64,000 nucleotides of DNA. It comes from Actinomycetota bacterium (GTDB lineage: Bacteria > Actinomycetota > Actinomycetes > S36-B12). Position 1 is the stretch's first letter. Every line of letters starts with the position of its first letter. The position numbers and the translations under genes were made by a program. The notes below the pieces were generated by a model. The model made no database searches. It was not told the origin of the DNA and saw only the letters and a list, made by a program, of their open reading frames with translations. The DNA is taken from assembly GCA_017856385.1 (NCBI GenBank), contig JAFMFD010000003.1:16944-80943 (forward strand). The letters run 5' to 3'. Below, piece by piece: positions 51,870 to 60,663 of the stretch.

Positions 51870-52963
51870 GCCAGGGCGGGGCGTCCTACTCGGCCGCAGG
51901 AGTCGACGTCGAGGCGGGTGAGCGGGCGGTGTCGCTCATGAGGTCCGCGATTGCGCGCACCCAACGACCCGAGGTGGTGGGGGACTTCGGCGGATTCGCC
52001 GGGCTGTTCGACATCTCCGCTTTCACCAGATTCCGCAGACCCCTGCTGGCCACGTCGACCGACGGCGTCGGAACCAAGATCGCAGTCGCCCGTGCCCTCG
52101 ACATCCACGACACGATCGGTATCGACCTCGTCGCGATGGTCATCGACGACATCGTGGTGTGCGGGGCGGAGCCGCTGTTCATGACGGACTACATCGCCGT
52201 GGGCTCCGTGGTCCCCGAGCGCATCGCGGCCATCGTGTCCGGCATAGCCGAGGGCTGCCGGCAGGCGGGCTGTGCCCTGATCGGCGGGGAGACCGCGGAG
52301 CACCCGGGCCTGATGGCGCCAGACGAGTACGACGTCGCGGGCGCGGGCACCGGCGTGGTCGACGCCGACCAGCTCCTCGGGCCGGACCGCGTGGCGGTCG
52401 GCGACGTCGTCATCGCCCTCGCCTCGTCCGGACTGCACTCCAACGGCTACTCGCTCGCGCGCATGGTTCTGCTCGGGCGCGACGGCCCGGGACTCTCGGC
52501 GCACATCGACGCGCTCGGGCGCACGGTGGGCGAGGAGCTGCTCGAGCCCACGCGCATCTATGCGCAGGACTGCCTGGCCCTCGCTGCAGCGGTCGACGTG
52601 CACGCGTTCAGCCATGTGACGGGTGGCGGACTCGCGGCCAACCTCGCGCGCGTACTGCCGGCCTCGGTCGCGGTCGACCTCGATCGCGCGACGTGGTCCC
52701 CGCCGGCCGTCATGCGCCTGATCGGGGAGGTCGGGTCGGTCGAGGAGCTCGAGCTCGAGCGCACGTTCAACATGGGCATCGGGATGATCGCGGTGGTCGC
52801 GTCGGTCGACGCCGAGCGGGCCCTCGACCTGCTCGCGGAGCGGGGCATCGCCGCGTGGCCGTGCGGAGTGGTCCGCGAGCGCCGCGAGGGCGAGCGGGGG
52901 GATGCCGAGGCGAAGGGGGGCGTCGGGGGAGCGGTCAGCCTGGTCGGCGCCTACCGCGCCTGA
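51866..52963 (+). CDS. purM: AIR synthetase (phosphoribosylformylglycinamidine cyclo-ligase)
   Basis: 365 residues. Closes FGAM to AIR with ATP. Features: the N-terminal SYSAAGVDVEAGERAV, LLATSTDGVGTKI (ATP and metal site), GCALIGGETAEHPGLM, and SHVTGGGLAANLAR. The C-terminal stretch (RREGERGDAEAKGGVGGAV) is low in complexity. Coupled to purF by a 4-base overlap, the common actinobacterial pair; it overlaps DUF3073 by 13 bases, tail to tail. Confidence 0.95.
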   Translation: MSQGGASYSAAGVDVEAGERAVSLMRSAIARTQRPEVVGDFGGFAGLFDISAFTRFRRPLLATSTDGVGTKIAVARALDIHDTIGIDLVAMVIDDIVVCGAEPLFMTDYIAVGSVVPERIAAIVSGIAEGCRQAGCALIGGETAEHPGLMAPDEYDVAGAGTGVVDADQLLGPDRVAVGDVVIALASSGLHSNGYSLARMVLLGRDGPGLSAHIDALGRTVGEELLEPTRIYAQDCLALAAAVDVHAFSHVTGGGLAANLARVLPASVAVDLDRATWSPPAVMRLIGEVGSVEELELERTFNMGIGMIAVVASVDAERALDLLAERGIAAWPCGVVRERREGERGDAEAKGGVGGAVSLVGAYRA

Positions 52964-53175
52964 CTCTCGTCGTCCTCGTCGTCGTTCTCGTCGTAGTACT
53001 TCGCGTAGGGGTCGTCGGCATAGGGATCCTCGACGACGTCGTAGTGGCCGTCGAGCGGTGCCTCACCGCTGCCGGCGAGTTCCGCCTGCAGACGGTCGAG
53101 GTCGGTCTGCGGGCCGCCGTACTTCAGCGCCCGGGCGACCTTCGTCTGCTTGGCCTTGGCTCGGCCGCGCCCCAT
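52951..53175 (-). CDS. DUF3073 protein
   Basis: 74 residues: a basic start (MGRGRAKAKQTKVARALKY), a middle helix, and a very acidic tail (DDPYADDPYAKYYDENDDED). The family is confined to actinobacteria and typically lies next to purM, as here. Function unknown; the strong charge split suggests nucleic-acid or protein binding. Confidence 0.9.
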   Translation of the reverse strand: MGRGRAKAKQTKVARALKYGGPQTDLDRLQAELAGSGEAPLDGHYDVVEDPYADDPYAKYYDENDDEDDESQAR

Positions 53176-53225
53176 GGCTCGACCCCCTCATCCGGGGTCC
53201 GGCCCCGGCTCATCGTGGACAGCTG

Positions 53226-53274
53226 CTGTGGGACGCCTGCACCCGGGCCTTCACGCCACGGGCAGGTCCCACAG
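53226..53274. terminator. Hairpin between the Leu/Val dehydrogenase gene and DUF3073
   Basis: CTGTGGGAC (53226-53234) pairs with GTCCCACAG (53266-53274), and after a two-base bulge CTGC pairs with GCAG; the loop is about 21 bases. It lies 11 bases past the dehydrogenase stop and probably ends that transcript. Confidence 0.5.
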
Positions 53275-53284
53275 TTACGGAAGC

Positions 53285-54370
53285 CTAGACTACCTGCCCG
53301 GTCCGCGCCCGGTGCTCGCGGATGCGCTCGAGGGCCTGCTGCTCGGCGGCTGTGACTGGGGTCACACCCAGGCTCTGGGCGCGCTCGAGCACCTGCCTCG
53401 TCGTCAGCGCCACGGCCTCGGCCTGCGCCCGGGCCGTCTCCATCGTCCCGCCGGCGTGCTCGGCGGAGATCTGGATGACGCCGCCGCAGTTGACCATGAA
53501 GTCGGGGGCGTAGGTCACCCCCCGCTCCGCGAGCAGCCCGGCGACCGACGGCTCGGCGAGCTGGTTGTTGGCCGCCCCGCAGACCACCCGCGCCGAGGTG
53601 GTGCGGGCCAGCTCCGGGGTGAGCAGCCCGCCGAGGGCGTTCGGCGACAGCACGTCCACGTCGGCGTCGAGCACCTCCGCCAGTGATCCCGCCACGGTCA
53701 TTCCGGGGGCCTGGTCCCGGGCGCGCTCGCAGGCCTGCGGGTCGGGGTCGTAGCCGATGACCCGGGCCCCTTCGGCGGCCAGGTGCTCGGCGATGCGGCC
53801 GCCGACCTTGCCCAGCCCGACGATCGCCACGGACGTGCCGTCGACCCCGGTGCGGCCGAGTGCGAACTCCAGGCTGGCGCGCAGCCCCGCCAGCACCCCC
53901 ACCGCAGTGAGGATCGCGGAGTCGCCGAGGCCGCCGTGCTCGGGGGAGCGGCCGGTCGTCCACGGGCAGGTCTGGCTGATGACGTCGAGGTCCGCGACGC
54001 TGATGCCGACGTCGCCCGCGGTGAGGTAGGCCCCCTCCAGCGTCGAGACCAGGCGGCCGTAGGCGTGCAGCAGCTCGGTGGTGCGCTCGCGCGGATCGGC
54101 CACGATCACCGCCTTGCCGCCCCCGTGCGGCAGCCCGGCCAGGGAGTTCTTGAAGGTCATCGCGCGCGACAGGTGCAGGGCGTCCGCGTAGGCGGCGGCG
54201 TGCGGGTCGGATGCTCCCGCATAGGCGTTCATCCGGGTGCCCCCTAGGGCAGGACCGAGCACGGTCGAGTGCAGGGCGATGACCATCCCGATCCCGGTGT
54301 CCTCGTCCCGGGCCACGATCACCCGCTCATGGCCCTCGAAACCTGACCACGGATCCACGCCTGCGCCCAT
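53285..54370 (-). CDS. Leucine/valine/phenylalanine-type dehydrogenase (Glu/Leu/Phe/Val family)
   Basis: 361 residues. NAD-dependent oxidative deamination of an aliphatic amino acid. The glycine-rich substrate motif KNSLAGLPHGGGKAVI contains the catalytic lysine; GDVGIS and the Rossmann motif IVGLGKVGGRIAEHL follow. Length and sequence fit valine/leucine dehydrogenase rather than the longer glutamate enzymes. The ATG at 54370 has TAGGGT exactly six bases before it. Which amino acid it prefers is not readable. Confidence 0.88.
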   Translation of the reverse strand: MGAGVDPWSGFEGHERVIVARDEDTGIGMVIALHSTVLGPALGGTRMNAYAGASDPHAAAYADALHLSRAMTFKNSLAGLPHGGGKAVIVADPRERTTELLHAYGRLVSTLEGAYLTAGDVGISVADLDVISQTCPWTTGRSPEHGGLGDSAILTAVGVLAGLRASLEFALGRTGVDGTSVAIVGLGKVGGRIAEHLAAEGARVIGYDPDPQACERARDQAPGMTVAGSLAEVLDADVDVLSPNALGGLLTPELARTTSARVVCGAANNQLAEPSVAGLLAERGVTYAPDFMVNCGGVIQISAEHAGGTMETARAQAEAVALTTRQVLERAQSLGVTPVTAAEQQALERIREHRARTGQVV

Positions 54371-54376
54371 GGGCCC

Positions 54377-54382
54377 ACCCTA
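54377..54382 (-). promoter_or_regulatory. -10 box of a leaderless promoter for the Leu/Val dehydrogenase
   Basis: TAGGGT on the minus strand, then GGGCCC and the ATG at 54370. Confidence 0.5.
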
Positions 54383-54477
54383 GGCGCCCTCATGGGAGCG
54401 ATCGAGCGGGTTGCCGCAGGGGCGGCCGCCTGCCACAGTTGACCTCTGCAGCCTTGGTCGGCCGCCAGGGAGGGCCC

Positions 54478-54699
54478 ATGTCAGGTCAGCAAGCCGAGCC
54501 GGAGCACCTGCTCACGCCGGCTGAAGTGGCGGCCCTGTTCCGCGTAGATCCGAAGACGGTGACGCGCTGGGCGAAGGCAGGCAAGCTCACCAGCATCCGC
54601 ACCCTCGGCGGTCATCGTCGCTATCGCGCGGTAGAGGTCTACGCCCTGCTCGAGGCCAACTCCCCGTCCCGCCGGGCCGACGCCTCCGCCCTCGACTGA
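54478..54699 (+). CDS. bldC: BldC-type MerR-like DNA-binding protein
   Basis: 73 residues forming only the DNA-binding part of a MerR protein: HLLTPAEVAALFRVDPKTVTRWAKAGKLTSIRT, then GGHRRYRAVEVYALL as the wing. No effector domain is present. BldC in Streptomyces controls the timing of development by spreading cooperatively along direct repeats; homologues occur in non-sporulating actinobacteria too. AGGGAGGG precedes the ATG at 54478. Confidence 0.9.
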   Translation: MSGQQAEPEHLLTPAEVAALFRVDPKTVTRWAKAGKLTSIRTLGGHRRYRAVEVYALLEANSPSRRADASALD

Positions 54700-54705
54700 G
54701 CCACG

Positions 54706-55353
54706 GTGGCCGAGCCGCTCTACCGATCCGTCATCTGGCTCGCCAAGGGCCTGTTCGCCGGACTCGGGCTGCGCATCGACGTCGTCGGCGCTGACCACGT
54801 GCCGCTCACGGGCGGAGCGGTGCTCGCGATCAACCACACCAGCTACCTCGACTTCGCCCTTGCGGGGATCCCCGCCGACCAGCGCGGACGCCGACTGGTG
54901 CGCTTCATGGCCAAGGACGGCATCTTCCGGCACCCCGTCGCCGGCCCGCTGATGCGCGGCATGCGCCACATCCCGGTCGACCGGTCCGCCGGGGCGGCGG
55001 CCTACGCCCAGGCGGTCACGGCAGTGCGGTCGGGTGAGCTCGTGGGCGTCTTCCCGGAGGCGACGATGAGCAGGTCGCTGCGCATCCAGCCGATCAAGAG
55101 CGGGGCCGTGCGCATGGCGCTGGACTCCGGCGCGCCCCTGATCCCGATGATCGTCTACGGCGGCCACCGGATCCTGTCCTACGACACCCGCGACCTCACG
55201 CGGGGACGGCCGATCGCGATCACGGTGGGCGAGCCGATGGACCTGCCGCGCGCCCTCGACGAGGGCAGCGAGTTGCTGCGCGAGCGCATGACCGACCTGC
55301 TCGACCGCACCGTGGCGCGCTACCCCGATCCGGACTCCAGCCACGCCTCGTAG
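54706..55353 (+). CDS. 1-acylglycerol-3-phosphate acyltransferase-like (PlsC family)
   Basis: 215 residues. Transfers acyl groups to lysophosphatidic acid or a similar lipid at the inner membrane. The catalytic NHxxxxD motif is NHTSYLD; the FPEGT-type motif is FPEATMS; IPVDRS and the C-terminal PIAITVGEPMD are also typical. GTG start 6 bases after bldC. Its 3' end overlaps the SulP gene on the other strand by 34 bases. Confidence 0.85.
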   Translation: MAEPLYRSVIWLAKGLFAGLGLRIDVVGADHVPLTGGAVLAINHTSYLDFALAGIPADQRGRRLVRFMAKDGIFRHPVAGPLMRGMRHIPVDRSAGAAAYAQAVTAVRSGELVGVFPEATMSRSLRIQPIKSGAVRMALDSGAPLIPMIVYGGHRILSYDTRDLTRGRPIAITVGEPMDLPRALDEGSELLRERMTDLLDRTVARYPDPDSSHAS

Positions 55354-56999
55354 GCGGCGACGGCCGTGGGGTGCGTCGGGAAGATGCGCGCGCGGCCGAT
55401 GCGAACGCCGACACCGTGCCGCTCTAGGTCGGCCCACACCTCGCTCTTGACGTGGTCGAGCGCCATGACGATGCCACGGGACTCGCAGTGGGCACGGATG
55501 TCCTCGAGCGCGTCGAGACCTGTGATGTCCACCTCGGTGATGCCCTCCATGTTGAGGACGAACCAGCGGGGCTCGGTGCCGTCGATCACCTGGCGGCACC
55601 GTCGGGCGAAGTCCTCGCTGTTGGCGAAGAACAGGGGCGAGTCGTAGCGGAAGATCAGCAGCCCCGGGATCTGGCGGGCCGTCGGGTAGTCGTCGATGTC
55701 GTGCCACCCGGCGACCTCCGGGGCCTGGCCGAGCACCGCAGCGTGCGGACGCGCGACACGGGTGAGCAGCTCGACGATCGAGATCGCCACGGCCGCCAGG
55801 ACCCCGTACAGGATGTCGAACACGAGGACGCCGACGAATGCGGCGAGCCCGAGCAGGAACTCCCGGCGGCGGAACCGCCAGAGCCGGCGGAACTCCCGAA
55901 CGTCGATGAGCCGGATCGCGGCGTAGACCACGATGCCGCCGAGTGCCGCGACCGGGAACGACGCGATGACGCCGGAGAACAGCAGGATGCAGACGAGCAC
56001 GAGCACTGCGGACATCACCGAGTACATCTGGGTGCGAGCACCGCTGGCATCGGCGATCACCGTCCGGCTGGCGCTCGAGCTCACCGGGAAGCCGCCGACG
56101 AGCGACGCGCCCGCATTGGCGGCGCCGAGGCCGAAGAACTCGCGGTTGTTGTGGATCCGCTCGCCGTGCCGTCCGGCGAATGCGCGCGCGGTGGCGATGT
56201 TGTCGGTGTACCCGACGATGAAGATGCCGAGGGCAGGGAGCAGCAGCAGGCGCAGGTCGTCGGTGTCGAGGGAGGGCAGTCCGAGCTGCAGTCCGTCGAC
56301 CGTGACGGGCCCGACAATGGTGATCCCGATGGACTGCAGGTCGAGGATGGCGACGGCGAGCGTCGCGGCGAGCATGACCAGCAGGGGAACAGGCACGCGC
56401 GGGAACCTTGGCGTGAGGATCAGCAGGAGAGCGGCCACGGACAGGCCCATGACAAGCGTCGGCCAGTGCGGTCCGTCGGCGACGAGGTTCGTGGCGAAGG
56501 AGCGGGCATCCTGCAGGACCGTCTGGCCCGCCATCTCCACGCCGGTCACCTTGCCGGCCTGACTGATGATCATGATCACGGCGACGCCGGCCAGGTAGCC
56601 GATGAGCACGGGCCGGCTGAGCAACTCGCCGATGAAGCCGAGCCGCAGCACGCCGGCGAGGATCGCGAAGCCGCCGACGAGGAGGGCCGTGGTCGCCGCG
56701 AGCGCGAGGTAGCGCGACGTGTCGCCGAGCGCGAGCGGTGCGAGCACCGCCGCGGTCATGAGCGCCGTCGTCGACTCCGGACCCACGGAGAGCACGCGGG
56801 ACGAGCCCACCAGTGCATACAGCACCATCGTCACGATGATCACGACGAGACCGGCCTGCGGCGGCACACCCGCGAGTGCTGCGTACGCCATGACCTGCGG
56901 GATGAGGTAGGCCGTCACGGTGACCGCGGCCATCGCGTCCCCGCGGAGTGTCGCCCGGTCGTAGCCCTGCAGGAATCCTGGGCCCAGTCGGGAGCTCAT
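55320..56999 (-). CDS. SulP-family anion transporter with STAS domain
   Basis: 559 residues. About 12-14 membrane segments up to residue about 420, with the family motifs PQVMAYAALAGVPPQAGL and the gate region NREFFGLGAANAGASLVGGFPVSSSASRT, then a cytosolic STAS domain (about 440-555; FVLNMEGITEVDITGLDAL). It may carry sulfate, bicarbonate or dicarboxylates; a carbonic anhydrase lies 2.6 kb away. I take the ATG at 56999; a GTG at 57026 inside the ppk2 end is the alternative. Confidence 0.88.
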   Translation of the reverse strand: MSSRLGPGFLQGYDRATLRGDAMAAVTVTAYLIPQVMAYAALAGVPPQAGLVVIIVTMVLYALVGSSRVLSVGPESTTALMTAAVLAPLALGDTSRYLALAATTALLVGGFAILAGVLRLGFIGELLSRPVLIGYLAGVAVIMIISQAGKVTGVEMAGQTVLQDARSFATNLVADGPHWPTLVMGLSVAALLLILTPRFPRVPVPLLVMLAATLAVAILDLQSIGITIVGPVTVDGLQLGLPSLDTDDLRLLLLPALGIFIVGYTDNIATARAFAGRHGERIHNNREFFGLGAANAGASLVGGFPVSSSASRTVIADASGARTQMYSVMSAVLVLVCILLFSGVIASFPVAALGGIVVYAAIRLIDVREFRRLWRFRRREFLLGLAAFVGVLVFDILYGVLAAVAISIVELLTRVARPHAAVLGQAPEVAGWHDIDDYPTARQIPGLLIFRYDSPLFFANSEDFARRCRQVIDGTEPRWFVLNMEGITEVDITGLDALEDIRAHCESRGIVMALDHVKSEVWADLERHGVGVRIGRARIFPTHPTAVAAYEAWLESGSG

Positions 57000-57003
57000 G
57001 GCA

Positions 57004-57912
57004 TCAATTGGTGACGCCGTCAGCACGATCGTCGCGAGCGGCCTCGCGAGCGGCCTCGCGCGCCTCGTGCTCGGCGATGAGTGCGCTCGCGAGATCGGGG
57101 ACGTAGCGGCGGGCCTCGCGCGGAGGACGCTCGTAGCCGGTCGACGGCGGTCGCGGCGGAAGCACGAGCGGCGCTCGGACCACGGGGAAGTACGGGATGG
57201 AGTCGAGCAGGTGGCTGATCATGTTGATCCGCGCACGGCGCTTGTCATCCGCCTCCACGATGAACCACGGCGACTCAGGCGTATCGGTGCGGACGAGCAT
57301 CTCGTCCTTCGCGCGCGAGTAGTCCTCCCATCGGGTGATCGCCTCGAGGTCCATCGGCGAGAGCTTCCATCGCCGCATCGGATCGTCGAGCCGTGACTGG
57401 AAGCGGCGCTCCTGCTCCTCGTCGCTGACGCTGAACCAGTACTTGCGCAGCACGATGCCGTCCTCGATGAGCATGCGCTCGAAGATCGGGGTCTGGTTCA
57501 GGAAGCGGAGGTGCTCCTCGGGCGTGCAGAAGCCCATCACGCGCTCCACTCCCGCACGGTTGTACCAGGAGCGGTCGAACAGCCGGATCTCGCCTGCGGC
57601 CGGCAGCTGGGCGATGTAGCGCTGGAAGTACCACTCAGTGCGCTCGCGGTCGCTGGGTGTTGGCAGGGCGACGATCTGCGCGACGCGTGGATTGAGGTAC
57701 TCGGCGACGCGCTTGATCGCCGAGCCCTTGCCGGCGGCATCCCGGCCCTCGAAGAGGACGACGACACGTGCCCCCTGCGCGCGCACCCACTCCTGCATCT
57801 CGACAAGCTGCGCCTGGAGCCGGTAGAGCTCCTTCTCGTAGAGCTTCTTCGGCATCCGGGGGACGGGCTCGTCGCCCGCCCGTCGATGGGGGGAGTCCGG
57901 TGTGGAGGTCAC
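57004..57912 (-). CDS. ppk2: Polyphosphate kinase 2
   Basis: 302 residues. Transfers phosphate between polyphosphate and nucleotides. Walker A is FEGRDAAGKGSAIKR, the lid/Walker B part DRSWYNRAGVERVMGF, and the conserved KYWFSVSDEEQERRF follows. It is a one-domain PPK2; class I or III cannot be told apart by eye. The GTG at 57912 is preceded by CAGACT and six bases. It ends four bases before the SulP start and probably shares its transcript. Confidence 0.92.
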   Translation of the reverse strand: MTSTPDSPHRRAGDEPVPRMPKKLYEKELYRLQAQLVEMQEWVRAQGARVVVLFEGRDAAGKGSAIKRVAEYLNPRVAQIVALPTPSDRERTEWYFQRYIAQLPAAGEIRLFDRSWYNRAGVERVMGFCTPEEHLRFLNQTPIFERMLIEDGIVLRKYWFSVSDEEQERRFQSRLDDPMRRWKLSPMDLEAITRWEDYSRAKDEMLVRTDTPESPWFIVEADDKRRARINMISHLLDSIPYFPVVRAPLVLPPRPPSTGYERPPREARRYVPDLASALIAEHEAREAAREAARDDRADGVTN

Positions 57913-57918
57913 CTCCCG

Positions 57919-57924
57919 AGTCTG
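57919..57924 (-). promoter_or_regulatory. -10 box of a leaderless promoter for ppk2
   Basis: CAGACT on the minus strand, six bases before the GTG at 57912. The start codon lies in a small palindrome, GGAGGT-C-ACCTCC (57904-57916). Confidence 0.4.
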
Positions 57925-57953
57925 GCAGCCCCGCCGGGCCGTTGGCAGGTCGA

Positions 57954-57959
57954 TAGCGT
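57954..57959 (+). promoter_or_regulatory. -10 box of a leaderless promoter for the nuclease lipoprotein
   Basis: TAGCGT, six bases, then the ATG at 57966. It faces the ppk2 promoter across 30 bases. Confidence 0.45.
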
Positions 57960-57965
57960 CGGCGC

Positions 57966-58538
57966 ATGCGGCTTCCGCTCCCTTCCGGGGTCGCGGCGGG
58001 CTTGGCCGTCGCGACGCTCACGGCGTGCTCGGGCGCAGGTCCCCAAGCGACGCCGCAGGGGCCGGTGCGCGCGGTGGCTCCGGTGGGGCAGATCCTCGAG
58101 GGGGTGCGGGTCTCCCGAGTGGTCGACGGCGACACCGTGCGCGTCCGCCTCGGGGAGGAGGACGTGCCGGTGCGCCTCATCGGCCTGGACACTCCCGAGA
58201 CCGTCAAGCCCGATGCCCCGGTGGAGTGCTTCGGCCCCGAGGCGTCGGACTACGCGAGGGCGATGCTCGACGGGCAGCAGGTGGTGCTGGAGTTCGATGA
58301 CACCCAGGGCCGACGTGATCGGTACGACCGGGTGCTCGCGTATGTGTGGCGCGTGCTGCCGGACGGCTCGCTTCGGCTGTTCAACGAGGAGGTGGTTGCG
58401 TCTGGCCACGGAGTCGAGCGGCAGTACGGGGTACGGCCGTACGCCTGGCGCGACGCCCTGGTAGGTGCGCAGGAAGCGGCGCGGCAGTCGGGACTCGGGC
58501 TGTGGGACGCGTGCGGGATCGACGGCGGCGAGCCCTGA
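57966..58538 (+). CDS. Thermonuclease-family (SNase) lipoprotein
   Basis: 190 residues. Lipoprotein signal with the lipobox LTACS (Cys near 21), then an SNase-type OB fold (about 45-175): VDGDTVRVRL, RLIGLDTPET with the catalytic Arg and Glu, and DRYDRVLAYV with the second catalytic Arg. It should cut DNA or RNA with calcium on the outer face of the membrane. Confidence 0.88.
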   Translation: MRLPLPSGVAAGLAVATLTACSGAGPQATPQGPVRAVAPVGQILEGVRVSRVVDGDTVRVRLGEEDVPVRLIGLDTPETVKPDAPVECFGPEASDYARAMLDGQQVVLEFDDTQGRRDRYDRVLAYVWRVLPDGSLRLFNEEVVASGHGVERQYGVRPYAWRDALVGAQEAARQSGLGLWDACGIDGGEP

Positions 58539-58664
58539 CATTCCCCGAACCTGTCGTGGATCCCCGGCTGACGTGCCGTGGCGATGATGGCGGCGCACGC
58601 CAGCCAGGGCGACGACCAGTACGTGGCGTCTGCCGACCTGTCACGACGATCCGAAGGACCAGAT

Positions 58665-59090
58665 ATGAGCGACTCGACCGACGAGACCCCCCAGACCCCG
58701 GACATCACGCCCACCGTGGCCCCGCCCCGCTCGGGGTCGAGCACGCGGACGGTGCTGGAGATCGTCGGTGCCGCCGTCGCGGTGGTGCTCATCGCGGTTG
58801 CGGCCGCGGGCGGCTTCGTCGCGGGCCTGGTCGCCGGGGAGTTCGAGGACGAGGGGCGCGGTGGGCGGCACATGGCGGAGGAGTACGACGGTCGAGGGAT
58901 GGCGGAGGAGTACGACGGTCGAGGGATGGCGGAGGAGTACGACGGTCGAGGTCACCATGGTGAGGGCCACCACGAGGGCGGCCGGGGCGGCCACGGGTCC
59001 CCCGGCATGGATGGGTGGCCGGGGGACCCGATGACTCCGGGCATGGCTCCGGACATGGCTCCGGAGATGGCGCCGTCCCAGCAGGGCTGA
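58665..59090 (+). CDS. Single-pass membrane protein with a perfect nonapeptide repeat
   Basis: 141 residues. A polar N-terminus (about 1-28), one membrane helix (IVGAAVAVVLIAVAAAGGFVAGLVAG), three tandem copies of MAEEYDGRG, then a His/Gly-rich stretch (GHHGEGHHEGG) and a Met/Pro-rich tail (PMTPGMAPDMAPEMAP). His- and Met-rich tails of this kind can bind copper or other metals, but this is inference. The ATG at 58665 gives the membrane protein; the upstream extension has no ribosome binding site. I do not recognise the family. Confidence 0.65.
   Translation: MSDSTDETPQTPDITPTVAPPRSGSSTRTVLEIVGAAVAVVLIAVAAAGGFVAGLVAGEFEDEGRGGRHMAEEYDGRGMAEEYDGRGMAEEYDGRGHHGEGHHEGGRGGHGSPGMDGWPGDPMTPGMAPDMAPEMAPSQQG
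58872..58952 (+). repeat. Three tandem copies of a 27-bp coding repeat
   Basis: Units begin at 58872, 58899 and 58926; the first two are identical and the third differs only in its last base. The near-identity at DNA level points to recent expansion by slippage. Confidence 0.9.
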
Positions 59091-59093
59091 CGG

Positions 59094-59591
59094 CTAGGCC
59101 GTCACCTCGCGCAGGCGCCCGGTCGCCACGTCGAACACGAAGCCGCGCACCTGGTCGGTGTGCGGGATGAACGGGCTCTGCGTGATGCGGGCGATCGAGC
59201 GGCGGACGTCCTCGTCGAGGTCGTCGAAGGCCTCGGCGGTCCAGCCGGGGGTGACGCCGGTGTCGTCGATCAGTGCGTCGCGGAACTGCTCGTCGGTGAA
59301 CGTGAGCATGCCGCAGTCGGTGTGGTGGATGAGGATGATCTCCCGGGTGCCGAGGAGACGCTGGCTGATCGCCAGTGAGCGGATCTCGGCGTCGGTCACC
59401 ACTCCACCGGCATTGCGGATCACATGCGCCTCGCCCTCGGCGATGCCGAGAGCGGCTGCGACGTCCAGACGGGCATCCATGCAGGCGACCACGGCCACGC
59501 CCTTGGACGGAGGCAGGGGGAGCGGCCCGGTGAATCCCTCCGCGTAGACAGCGTTGTTGGCGAGGTACTGCTCGGTGACGGTCACGATCAT
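59094..59591 (-). CDS. Beta-class carbonic anhydrase
   Basis: 165 residues. Interconverts CO2 and bicarbonate. Zinc-binding residues: Cys and Asp-Arg dyad in VVACMDARLD, and His plus Cys in ILIHHTDCGM; RNAGG lies between. It is the short type known from actinobacteria. The ATG at 59591 is preceded by GGAAGGG; the upstream frame to 59690 is unlikely. Confidence 0.92.
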   Translation of the reverse strand: MIVTVTEQYLANNAVYAEGFTGPLPLPPSKGVAVVACMDARLDVAAALGIAEGEAHVIRNAGGVVTDAEIRSLAISQRLLGTREIILIHHTDCGMLTFTDEQFRDALIDDTGVTPGWTAEAFDDLDEDVRRSIARITQSPFIPHTDQVRGFVFDVATGRLREVTA

Positions 59592-59739
59592 CCCTTCCGC
59601 AGGGGCCTTCCCTGCCCTCGAATGACCGAACCCTCCTAGGCTCACTGGCGGCTCGCGCATCCCCCTGCCGCACCTGCGAAGTGCGGGCATGTGCCGGTGA
59701 TGGGCGGTGGTGTGTTTCTCTACCCGCGCAGGGAGGTCG

Positions 59740-60663
59740 TCACCGGAGCAGGAAGCCGGAGACCGTTGCCGCGGTGAGGGCGGGCCGCTGGAACAGGAAC
59801 GAGTGCCCGGAGCGGGCGACCAGGATGAGCTTGGCGCCCGGGATGCGCTTCGCGATGCGACGGCTGTTGACCGCGGGCGTGATCAGGTCGTCGGCTCCGG
59901 TGATGACGAGGGTCGGTGCTCGCACGCCCGCCAATGCGTCGGCGTTCGCGTCGCTGCGCAGCCATGGATCCTCGGCGCGCACCATCGCGCGTGCGGTCGA
60001 CGCGGGCACGCGCTCCTGCGGGTACGCCCCGGAGGCCACGGCGTCGGCCAGTCGATCGAGGAACCTGCGGCCAGCGGAGCGATGCCCGGGCGGGTAGTTG
60101 GTGCGCAGGTACGCGGACACTCCGCCGCTGCTGTCTGCCTCCTGCACCCACGGTGGACCGAGGACGGCACCATGCCCACCCGGATTGGTCGCGGCCAGGA
60201 TGAGTGAGCGCACACGCTCCGGATGGCGGATGGCCAGCTGCTGGGCGATGAACCCGCCCATCGACCAGCCCAGCACGTCGACGGGCGCATCCGCACTGAT
60301 CGTCGGGAGGAGCTCGGCGATCCAGTCCGCGGCGTTCGCGAACGTCCACGCCTGCGGCGCGGGTCCGGACAGGCCGAGTCCGGGGTAGTCGAGCACGATC
60401 ACCCGGTGCTCCTGCGCGAGTGCACTGAGCAGGGCCGGGTCCCATTCGCTCATCGGCGACGCGGTGCCGTTGAGCATCAGCAGCACCGGGCCGTCACCCA
60501 CCTGCGCCCACGCGATCTGCGTCCCTGCTGCCGCAGTGAGCGTCGGATCGAGCTGTGGTGCCGCGTCCTCGACGGCGTGCGCAGGGGCACCGAGCGCGGC
60601 CGTCGCCAGGCCGACGATCACGACCGAGGCGAACGCAGCCGCGGTGCGGCCGCCGAGGATCAC
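59740..60663 (-). CDS. Secreted alpha/beta-hydrolase
   Basis: 307 residues. A Sec signal peptide (about 1-30, ending LGAPAHA) is followed by an alpha/beta-hydrolase fold: oxyanion region LLMLNGTASPMSEWD, nucleophile Ser in GWSMGG, acid in ITGADDLI, and His in RSGHSFLF. Substrate unknown. The ATG overlaps the stop of the potassium channel gene (ATGA), so the two are co-translated. Confidence 0.85.
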   Translation of the reverse strand: MILGGRTAAAFASVVIVGLATAALGAPAHAVEDAAPQLDPTLTAAAGTQIAWAQVGDGPVLLMLNGTASPMSEWDPALLSALAQEHRVIVLDYPGLGLSGPAPQAWTFANAADWIAELLPTISADAPVDVLGWSMGGFIAQQLAIRHPERVRSLILAATNPGGHGAVLGPPWVQEADSSGGVSAYLRTNYPPGHRSAGRRFLDRLADAVASGAYPQERVPASTARAMVRAEDPWLRSDANADALAGVRAPTLVITGADDLITPAVNSRRIAKRIPGAKLILVARSGHSFLFQRPALTAATVSGFLLR

